From Rutstroemia sp. NJR-2017a BVV2 (lineage: Eukaryota > Ascomycota > Leotiomycetes > Helotiales > Rutstroemiaceae), in contig NJPS01000034.1 in the NCBI GenBank assembly GCA_002946415.1, positions 186,001 through 250,000 of the forward strand: a stretch of DNA of 64,000 bases, in the 5' to 3' direction. Shown here piece after piece: positions 55,550 through 64,000 of the stretch. Every line of letters begins with the position of its first letter. The first letter of the stretch is position 1. A program made the translations under genes and the position numbers. Under the pieces are notes generated by a model. It worked only from the letters and a program-made list of their open reading frames with translations. It was not told the origin of the DNA and searched no databases.

Positions 55550-58500
55550 TTTGAGTTGTTGTGTTGTGTTTGGTTGTGTTGTTGGTGAGATAGGTTTGAG
55601 TATGAGATTGGAGAATGAAGTTCTGAGACTTTGATTGTGATGCGAGTGAGATTGTTGTAGATGTGATTGTGATGGTGATGGTGATGATGATGAGAAAAAA
55701 GAAGTAGGACAGGAGATATCCAGTCGAAGTATATATACAAGAAATGGAGATTGCGGATTGCTATCATCATCACCAGTATGTCGGGAGAAGAGCTACATAA
55801 TTTTCATCACCAGCCCTAAACTCCGAATCAATGACATCGCAGGCCCACCAAAGGGTCTGTTGGTCTATCGGCGAATAGATTTGCAGCGGTATCTGCAGGA
55901 ACCTGAGCCTGCCACCGGAGACGTTGGTTGTAAGGCATTGTTCGATTTCCTTCTTTGGGTGGATCCTCTGGAGTTGGTTTGTTGCATCTTCCGTTTACGA
56001 CCATTTTTCGACGCGTTTTGCCGGGAGATCCAGATGGAAGGCCGAGAGAAGAGTCTGATGGCGGCGGAAGCTTACCTAACATGGACATGGACGACCGGAG
56101 ACTCCAAACAGCATGACGTTGTCTCGCGTGTAAATGCCGCTAACCACAACTTAACTCCGAATTCCTTTAGGAGATTGGAAGGAATGGGCTGCATTTTCTT
56201 TTTTCCGACGCTGACTTGCTTGTGCGTGAGGCGTTAATCTGCTATTTACGGATCACGGTTCGGACTTAATCCACTTGGTTGGCTGCCATGCTCGTCTGCT
56301 TGATTAGTCTTCCATGCACTCATGTAAGCAATGATTAACAACGAATTAGACCGTTCCAGTGCTTTTCGGAGAAGCCAGGACGGTTATGCGCGGATTCGTG
56401 GAGTGACAAAGTTGGATTTGGATGTTGCGCAGGAGTGCATTCTATTTGTCCACTCACACCTGTCAAAGTTCGATAAGCACCACTACTCTGTTGTCTCCGA
56501 AACTCATTTAGGTAATCGACTTGAGTACCGGAGTTCGAAAGGGATTCTCTCACAGGCGCAGCACACCCGATATATCCGTCGCGGAACCATCTTGCAATAT
56601 TTGCTATTTACCGCGATGCCATCCGCAAATACTCAGGAGTCGTTTTGACTCACGGTCAAATCCGTACTTCGTAGGGTCAACCATGAAACTCTGTTAGCTT
56701 ATGCTCGTACCACATTCTTCAAGCTCTTTCGGTCCGCTCATCGTACTTGTCCTTGTAACTCGTTTTTGCCGAATCGCCGCGGCCAAATGCCCCTGTTCGT
56801 CGGTCTTATCGTGTTCACTAATATGAAAGACATTGGTCATTCGGTTTACTGAGCATCATGCCATTTCAAAGTCTCTCCAATTCCCGTTTTACCTGAGAGC
56901 AATTCCTACGGCAGCAAGCTTCCGTCTATTGCAGGCGCACTGCCGTTGTGTTTCTCTGGTCTCCATGTCTGGAAGATGGAAATCTAGCGACGATGCAACA
57001 TAGGGGCTACGGTTACAGTTTTGCTTAAATGAGGCATAACTATTGTCCCCTTTGCTTCCCATATCCCGAGCGTTGAATGTTCCCTCTTTCTCGGTCTTCT
57101 TGTCTATGAGCTTCGCGGCGCTGACGCATCACTACAAAGCTACGACTTGGTCAAATATTCGCTTTGGAGGGTGTTCCAAACTGAAGCGTTGTTGAATATG
57201 CTCGTCAAATGTTCGATATAACCCCTAGGAAAGTCGACCGCCTCAAAGTACCAGAAGCTTCCGGTCCCTCAAGATTTTCTCATGATAGATGGTTGGTTCA
57301 ACGTCCCATACACTAGGGAATTTTCTTCTTGCTCGGAAGTATCGAAGTACTCACTGAGAACTTGGCCAAGACCTTCCAGAGGTTCGCCACTCCATCTGAT
57401 CTGCTGCCCGATCAGATAGCCAATATGCTGGAGAATGCATTTCAATAGGTAGCGAGTACGCTCATATGCCATTCGTTATCGACGAAATATTTCTCTGATG
57501 TATATCCGTGAGGGCAACCCCGCCTTTGGCGACATTCACAATTTTTCAACCGAGGAAGAACCGCGTCCCTCATCTGATAGTTGCTGATGCCCCTCATCCT
57601 GGTCGTGTATCGGGGTTGGCCGATGTCGGATATGGTTTTCGTGACATTCTACGAGGTCCAGAGGATAAGACCTTCGGCTGAATCGGTAGGGCAGCGCCCA
57701 ATAGTCGATGGAATGCTCTCTGCGTCAACACCTTGCTCCTCCGAAGTGAGAAAGCGTATTCGGGGTGGAGCGGACTTGCTCAGGGAAAGTATGGTTCGTG
57801 CTCAATTTCGAGCTCAACTATGAAAAGACATTAGACGTCGTTATTAGTTACGGCGATATCTAGTATGCCGCTCTTGCTAAGATAGCTGATGATGGTGTAG
57901 CCAGTTCGGGAAGAATCATGATATTCTCAGCAAATATACTGCGAAGGAATTGGATCTCGAAGCCATCATAGCCCCGTTCTTCTTGTATACCACTATCGTC
58001 GAGTATGGAGCGGTACATTTTCCGGAGCCGCGAGCTAAAAGATAACAATTATTCTGGCTATGATCGTTGGACCACCGCAAATTCCGCGCCAAACCATATA
58101 TGGATTGGAAACCTGGGACAAGTTTCTCGCATCCAAGTGTATGCTGCGACCTCGCATCGAAGCTTTTTGTCTACATTCAATGGGGAGTTTTTTTCTCCAA
58201 TGATGAATAGAAGTGGCATTCTAAACGTAGGAATTTCATCAGAAGGGGACTGACATTTACATATGTGATCGATCACAGGGCCACGATCGAATTGATCCTG
58301 TCATACCATCCAGGCATGAAGTCATGCTCAGTAGGTGAAACGAAGACTTGGATATCAAGGAGTTGCAGTGATTGCATACCTGTCTAACTTAGCATTTTGA
58401 GTGGATACTATCTGGACGAGAATACTGCCATCGTCATCTAATGCTTCATCAAAGGCGGTTACTCCCATGAGAAGAGGCAGCATAATCGGTATAGGACCTT

Positions 58501-59435
58501 GAGAGAACGATAAGGCTAAGAGAACGCCGGGACTCAATACACCAAAGCCAGTTCACGAGCAGCATGAGCGCGAATAGGGGCACTCCACATGTGAGAGTCT
58601 CACTCACACGAGACGAGTCTCGTTACAATGTTCTTTGGAGACGATAGAGCCGTGCAAAGCCCAGTTAATTGGCGAATGGGAAAGGCCTATTCCCATGGCA
58701 TAAACCATGCTAAGTTTCTTAGAGATTATGGTTTGCTAGAGCAAGCAGTACGTCCTTGGATTCGTTGAGGTGTCTTTCCTTAGCAGGCAAGGGCTGCTGA
58801 ATCTTACTGGTTGATTGTTGTGTGTCTATCGGAGGGAAAACTGTCCCTTTCCGGAATCAAGCTGGATGGGATCTATGATTGTGATTTTGCGAGGGCCCGA
58901 ACCCACGCACCAGGCTGCTGAAGTTTCTCCAGTGTCACAAAACCTCTTCATACGGGCCGTGTTTGGCACAAAGCCGAAGCGGCAGAAATAGGCTCGGAAT
59001 CTTTGCAATAACATAACACAAGCTTCCACCGTTTTTAATGTAAAAATAACTATCCGTGGGAGGAGGGTAGTATGTAACACTAGTCCCGTAGGAACCAACC
59101 ATGATCGACGTCAAGTATTGACGCATTGACAAAGGCCATTTTTAATCAATATAACGAGACGAGATGGAGAACAAAAGTGAGCACAATCACATGGCGCTTT
59201 CTGTACACTTTAAATCCCGACGAAAATTAGTACATGCCTTCTTCACCGTTGCTATATCGGCGCAATTGGCTCTTGCAATTCGAGTATGGTCTCTCCAGGA
59301 TTCACAATCCGCAAGCAATGCAACGCACGAGATGTCAACAGAAGAACAAATGTAGCTGAGACGTTGTGTAAATCGAGTTTCATGAGGTCCATTAAGTCGT
59401 GTTACCCCCAAGTTCCACGAGATACTTCATACTCT
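55550..59435. other. 3.9-kb spacer with possible gene relics
   Basis: No intact gene found. Between about 56990 and 57450 three plus-strand fragments read like protein but are broken by a stop and frame changes: GATVTVLLK, stop, GITIVPFAS; then IEVLTENLAKTFQRFATPSD; then (57560-57680) a frame with HLIVADAPHPGRVSGL. They may be a decayed gene. Short open frames 56331-56648, 58005-58253 and 59164-59355 are unassigned. A TACTTCGTA 9-mer is at 56665-56673. Confidence 0.35.
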
Positions 59436-60504
59436 TCATCTCCCGCTCATAAGGCTTAAAACTCGCTTCCCCTTTTCTCCACCAACATAGGCATTACTCT
59501 CGCCATCATCTTCATCATCAACCTCAACGGCCGCCTCATATCCTTTCATAACCATTTCTTCATCAACCCTTAGTCCCTCCTCCACAAGCAATTGGATAAC
59601 ACCTCTAATCCTGGCAATTTCCCTCCTAGTTTCAGGTGCAATCTCGTCATTCTGACTTGAATATGCCGTACTGCTTACAACCTCCTCGACTCTGGTAATA
59701 GCGGTATCCCCTCCTGCGACTTCCACATTCTTGCTGATCCATATATATCCATTGACACCCAGAATAACATCGACCTTTCCGCCGCCATGAACAGTATCGA
59801 AAGTCCAGACTTGCCTCCTAGCTCTGACAACACCGCCACCTCCACCTGTCCCACTAACAGCCATGAAAACTCCATTCCTTAACTTTCCATACTTTAAACT
59901 TCGTGTGTGTAAACTCGCACTGCCATCTTGATATAATTGCTGCACCTCAGCAACCAGTAGATCCCCTTCCGAGAAAAATGTGCGGATTTGAAGTTCATCC
60001 GTTTCCGTCCGTTTGCGCTGAATGCCTCCCGGAAGATTGATTGCTGATAGAGGTAGCCCTGCGAGAACAGGAGCTCCAATGTCTACCCGCCAGCGTTTGC
60101 TCTGCACTTCTATGATTCTCCCAACAACGAGGTCGCCAATTTCTGGGGTATATCGTGCACGTAGTGGTCGGACTGAGAGGAGTTTATTCGTTTTTTGCAC
60201 GGTTCCTGCTACTGTTGCGATGATCTCTGTGCTCGAGGGTGCTATATATGTGCCATGACCTCTAAGATATGGTTAGTGATATCGCACAACAAGATATTAA
60301 TAGCAGGGTTATTTTGTACCTCATCCATTGAGGGTCATCCGTGATTAATTCACCAGGCGTAACGACGTCGTGGTATTTCGCGCGTTTGGCAGGTCGCATA
60401 TCAAGATCTCCCTCCAAATCAACCCCTCCATCCGACTGATCAGATGTGTCCTCTTCGCGATAGGGTAGCGGGGCTGGAGCCGGCGCAATGATTGTAATTG
60501 CCAT
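59436..60504 (-). CDS. RRP4: Exosome cap subunit Rrp4 (two exons, 336 aa)
   Basis: Exon 1 is 60504-60320 and exon 2 is 60261-59436, with a 58-nt intron. Rrp4 is one of three S1/KH cap proteins of the RNA exosome (nuclear and cytosolic 3'-5' RNA decay). Order: short acidic N-terminal tail; N-terminal beta domain (RGHGTYI and [14 protein letters not shown]); S1 domain ([60 protein letters not shown]); KH-type C-terminal part ([11 protein letters not shown]); acidic linker and KGKRVLSL end. The start MAITIIAP was chosen because the 38 residues after the upstream in-frame ATG (60618) do not look conserved. The Gly-rich run GTGGGGGVV between S1 and KH is a fungal variation. Divergent from the membrane protein gene. 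Confidence 0.93.
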
Positions 60505-61045
60505 GGTTGGAAGGCCGCAATGGCTTGGTGATTGCTGATCAAGGACAAGGCTGTGATTAATTTTCGAAGCCCTGAAAGTTTCAAGCTCTCGGGGACAAAT
60601 CTCGATGGTCGGCGGCACGGAATCTTTCTGTTAGCGAGGGCCAAGGCTGAAACTTCTTGGTTGAGGTATCAAAGAATTACCTCCACCAATCAGCATGCGG
60701 TGCTAAGCCCTTAAACACCCGTTTTTCCACTTTGCCAAGCGGAGGATGGGCAATTACATCACCACCGCGCATCTGCCAAAATGTCCGGGAATTGATGACC
60801 GTACATAAGGATGTCACCCTGAATGTGACCCTACAAAAGTTCTAGATATCATGATTCTGCTCAATGATGCTGCCACAATCTTCTTCATTTTCAGCATCAT
60901 CTAACCACTCCCATTCCTAAAACAACCTATCGTCTTGTTTCTCTGATTCTAATCTGCCTTTTTATCCGGACCTCCTCTGAAGCATCTCATACTTTTAGTT
61001 GGTTAGATGGGATAAGACTTTTGAATCAACACCTTTCATCCCAAC
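60505..61045. promoter_or_regulatory. Divergent region between RRP4 and the membrane protein gene
   Basis: A 541-nt spacer that should hold both promoters. Overlapping short frames are antisense to the RRP4 leader. No TATA box is clear; the CTTTTAGTTGG-to-CATCCCAAC leader near 60990-61045 belongs to the plus gene. Confidence 0.4.
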
Positions 61046-62213
61046 ATGCCTGAATTCAATGCATTTAAAGACGAAGAAGTGAAGGATCTTGAGGCTCAGA
61101 ACCACCATGGACCAGTCACCGAACCAGAGAACAAAGATGCAGAGACACGACGAGAAGAGCCGGCGATACCTTCGCTGCCAGCGGAATCACCAACCCATAT
61201 AGAGGCTCAAAGAGAGAACTCGACAGTCTCACACTCTTTTGGTGAATCAGAACCGCTTCCACCATTACACACACCACATCGAAGGCGGCAGACGATAATG
61301 TGGGTTGGATTGGTACTTATAACATTGGATCTTTGTTGTTTGCCTATCACATATTATTATGCTTTGAACTTTGGCACGAGTTTACCATTACAAGACAGTG
61401 AGATTACATCCAAGTTCCTTCTGATATTCGCTGGTCTAATAAGTCTTTCAGTTTTCGCAATTATTACCTCCGTATATGGAATGATAAGTTTCGCGCATTA
61501 TGGTCTTCGATCACTCAAACTTTTCCGAGCAAAGACTGCACCGCGATGGAGGCCAGTGGGGTGGTCCAGATGGGGAATGGTGAGCTATACGTGATTTCCG
61601 ACTAGATGAACGCATTGCTAATAAAATCCAGCTTGAATTCTTCCATATCAACTTCCTCATCGCGATCAGTATCGTAGAGCTTGAGCTCATCATCGGCACA
61701 ATCCCCCACGACCCATGGGTGCGGCTATGTGCTATGTGCTCGCCCACAATTTGCTACTGGTTCGGCTTCGTTTTCGTATCGTCAGCAATTCTTACGCACA
61801 TGAAACGCCCTCTACCCTTTAACATGTCTTCAACAGAGAAGGGTAAACCATGGCGACCTGCGCTACTCGCGATCATTGAAGATGCTGGAGGCATTGAGGG
61901 CCAAGGAGGAGTCGTATACCGCAGCAATGTGATGAAACGATACGAAGTCAGCCCAATATTCCGACGGATGTTGTTGATATTGACTTGGTTTTGGGGTGTT
62001 GGCTTGATTTGTGTTGCCATCGTTTCCACCGTCATCATCATGTGTCTTCCAGTGAATATCGGATTCGGCGTCGGTTGGGGGCTGCCATACGTGTTCGGGT
62101 TTGTGTGGGTGTTGATCACCATGACCTTCGTGAAGATGGAGTTGAGAAAGGAGAAGAGACATTGGGAGACAAAATCTGCTGGGCTTGGTCAAGCCGTTGC
62201 TCCATATGCTTAA
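61046..62213 (+). CDS. Fungal integral membrane protein with six predicted TM segments (two exons, 371 aa)
   Basis: Exon 1 is 61046-61579 and exon 2 is 61632-62213, with a 52-nt phase-0 intron (GTGAGC, CTAAT branch, CCAG). The first ~80 residues are acidic and Pro/Glu-rich, then basic (HRRRQ). Six hydrophobic segments follow: WVGLVLITLDLCCLPITYYY; FLLIFAGLISLSVFAIITSV; FLIAISIVELELIIGTI; ICYWFGFVFVSSAILT; LLILTWFWGVGLICVAIVS; and VFGFVWVLITMTFV. A charged loop with EDAGGIEGQGGVVYR lies between segments 4 and 5. The sequence resembles the widespread, functionally uncharacterised fungal integral membrane proteins; I assign no function. Its 3' end converges on the DMAC1-like gene, only about 100 nt away. 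Confidence 0.85.
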
Positions 62214-62313
62214 AGTGGACCTGTACATTAGATGATACCAAATATGCTAGCGCTTGTAAAATTTGTTGATTTATGCTGAATTATTTCGTCGGAAAGCTTC
62301 GCATTCACCATAG

Positions 62314-62648
62314 CTAATTCCGCAGTCTCCATAGGCCCATTCCAACAAGAGTCAATGAGATTCCAGTAATTCCTGCCTGCCGACTCTTCATGCCGAAGAT
62401 GCTCTTGCTTTGTAGGATCTTGGCCTCTTGTGCTTTCAATTGAGACTGTCCAGAGAAGTAACTGTAGGCGCCTAGTCCGATAAATGCAGTGGCTCCTGTA
62501 AGAGAATATCAGAAAGATGTTGCAGACGACGCACATCTGAAAACAGCTTACCTGTTACTCTGCAAGGCAAGCAATCGTCCTGAATTTCTTTCCTCAATAC
62601 GTCTTGGATCTTCTCCGGTCGCTCGAGATCTCGCGTAGACGGAGCCAT
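62314..62648 (-). CDS. DMAC1/Dmo2-like small mitochondrial membrane protein (two exons, 92 aa)
   Basis: The gene is too short for a simple ORF search. Exon 1 (62648-62552) and exon 2 (62495-62314) flank a 56-nt intron (GTAAGC...CTTACAG). The protein begins MAPSTRDLERPEKIQ and has DDCLPCRVTGATAFIGLGAY spanning the exon join, followed by a second hydrophobic stretch (GITGISLTLVGMGLWRL). The CxxC followed by a Gly/Ala-rich transmembrane helix is the hallmark of the DUF4536 family (Pfam PF15055, including human DMAC1/TMEM261 and fungal Dmo2), linked in animals to assembly of the distal membrane arm of respiratory complex I. Complex I exists in filamentous fungi, so a similar role is plausible, but by family only. 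It sits between convergent (100 nt) and divergent (195 nt) neighbours. Confidence 0.7.
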
Positions 62649-62842
62649 TTTTAGAGGACTTGCGGTCTGGCACGCTGGTGTTGAGAGCTTGGAAATAAAA
62701 AGTTCGAGAAATCAGAGATCTGCCGCGGGAGCTTCCAAATATGTAAGCGGCCGCAGTGCCCCACGCTTCACAAGCTCGACAACAGCTTCAGAAACAAACA
62801 GGTGCACAAGTCACAAATGTCTCGATAGAACTGCCGGTCAAC

Positions 62843-64000
62843 ATGAACGGTGCTATTGAGGCTGTTTACATATATGATGAGCACAAGTAAGTAGTTTGCT
62901 ACAAGTTCTTGCTCCTCCATACTCACCGGTATAGCCGTCCTCTTCTCCAAAATACCTACACCTCTCGACCTCTTTCTGCTGCTCAACTACTACCCCTCTA
63001 CCTCGCGCAACCCAGTCCTCGACCGAGCCTAATATATCTGCCGAATACCTCTCCGCCGACTTTACTATTCTCGCTCATACATTCCAATCTACTCTTCTGC
63101 CTTACATCATCCTCGGAGTTAGAGCCTCTTCTTGCACTGGAATTCCTACATAGGGTTGTCGATGTGTTAGAGGAGTTTGTGGGTGCGCCTTTGTTGGCGC
63201 AAAAGATTGAAAGCAGCTACGATGTCGTCGCACAGTTGCTGAATGAAATGTGCGATGCTGGAAATGTTAGCTCCACAGAACCAAATGCTCTGAGGGATAT
63301 GGTGGAGGTGGAAGGGTGGATTGGGAAGCTACTGGGCGGTATCAATTTACCTGGGTAAGTGGTTAGATCTATGTTCAGTGCTCATACGGTATATGTGCTC
63401 CTGCTGATACCATTTGCGTAGAAAGCCAGGTTTTGCGACAACACCTACCAGTTCTGGTATGGCTGGTATATCCTCTTTAGGCTCAGTTTCTTCTAATACA
63501 CCTGCGCTCCCTTGGCGAAGGGCGAACGTACGGCATACATCAAACGAGCTTTATGTTGATCTCGTAGAAACTTTGACCGTAACCCTTGCGCCGTCGGGTC
63601 GACCACTAGCAGCGTTTGCAAACGGAACTATTGCCTTTACATCCAAGATATCCGGGGTACCGGATCTACTCCTCAACCTTTCCACGCCGTCAGGGAGGCA
63701 AAATGTAGGCAGCGTTATGGACCTACCCGTGTTTCATCCTTGTGTAAGGCTTGCAAGGTGGAGGGAGAAGCCAGGAGAACTTAGCTTCGTACCACCGGAT
63801 GGACGATTCGTTCTAGCTGGATATGAGGTCGATTTATTGCCTTCAACAGGAGGGAAACCAGGTTCTGCAAATGCATCGAATCTGAAATTACCAGTCAGCA
63901 TCGAGGTCAAAACAGGTCTTGGTCCAACTGGATCTGAGTTCGAAGTCCGATTATTCATAGTCAAAGTGTCCGGGCAAGGGAACTCGTCTTTTTCAAGTTC
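62843..64000 (+). CDS. APM3: AP-3 adaptor mu subunit, 5' part (runs off the window)
   Basis: Exons are 62843-62886, 62935-63354 and 63422 onward, still open at 64000; introns are 48 and 67 nt. The first join makes YDEHNRPLLQNTYTSRPL, the start of the longin-like N-terminal domain of adaptor mu chains; its LDFLHRVVDVLEEFVG-type helix is visible as LALEFLHRVVDVLEEFVG. Exon 3 begins the mu-homology domain (NELYVDLVETLTVTLAPSGR, RLARWREKPGELSFVPPDG). The overall pattern with a Ser-rich linker (SSLGSVSSNTPALPWRR) and divergence from mu1/mu2 fits the AP-3 mu chain, which sorts cargo from Golgi/endosome to vacuole. The C-terminal part lies outside the window. Divergent from the DMAC1-like gene. Confidence 0.88.

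Noticed and set aside
59164..59355. 63-codon plus frame with a hydrophobic stretch resembling a signal sequence
   Set aside because: The hydrophobic stretch begins about 25 residues in, after a basic region, and no cysteine pattern or intron supports a secreted peptide; chance is likely.

Overview
The window is nuclear DNA of a filamentous ascomycete. The genes have short GT-AG introns (mostly 43-98 nt) with CTAAC/CTAAT-type branch sites, and most lie alone in wide intergenic spacers. The gene set (STE7-type MAPKK with the filamentous-fungal N-terminal docking motif, Osh3-type lipid transfer protein, secreted bicupin oxalate decarboxylase, DUF3602 protein) fits Pezizomycotina. A leotiomycete related to Sclerotinia/Botrytis is my best guess, but that is inference from gene flavour, not a computed placement.

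Layout. Positions 1-1351 hold the 3' part of a large tail-anchored-looking protein gene. From 1352 to about 22200 the window is gene-poor. I could assemble only four genes there: a hidden two-exon gene for an 87-residue cysteine-rich protein (5945-6294), a DUF3602/Par32-like gene (11246-11680), a four-exon single-CCCH zinc-finger gene (17063-18500) and a HAPSTR/DUF4588-like gene (21341-22198, minus). From 22.8 kb on, the window is dense in conserved housekeeping genes: an ISWI remodeller, dihydroorotase (URA4), an OSH3-type oxysterol-binding protein, the elongation factor SPT6, the MAPKK STE7, a HAD phosphatase, oxalate decarboxylase, ALG13, mitochondrial ribosomal protein mS35/RSM24, an HFD1-like fatty aldehyde dehydrogenase, a small basic protein, a zinc alcohol dehydrogenase, exosome subunit RRP4, a six-TM membrane protein, a DMAC1/Dmo2-like protein and the 5' part of the AP-3 mu subunit gene (runs off the right edge).

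How they fit together. There is no biosynthetic cluster, mobile element with intact coding capacity, CRISPR array or recognisable tRNA. The genes serve unrelated core functions: chromatin (ISWI, SPT6), RNA decay (RRP4), pyrimidine synthesis, N-glycosylation, sterol/lipid transfer, vesicle sorting, mitochondria and MAPK signalling. Several pairs are divergent and probably share promoters (HAPSTR/ISWI, SPT6/STE7, ALG13/RSM24, RRP4/membrane protein, DMAC1/AP-3 mu).

The least ordinary features are in gene structure. They include three stop-free introns of length 3n (a tail-anchored protein, SPT6, a small basic protein), a GC-AG intron in ALG13, an 18-nt microexon behind a 492-nt intron in the HAD gene, a DEAH box split by an intron in ISWI, and N-terminal exons of OSH3 that a simple ORF call misses. 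I did not find a convincing undescribed multi-gene system. The 87-residue CxxC protein is the best candidate for something uncatalogued.
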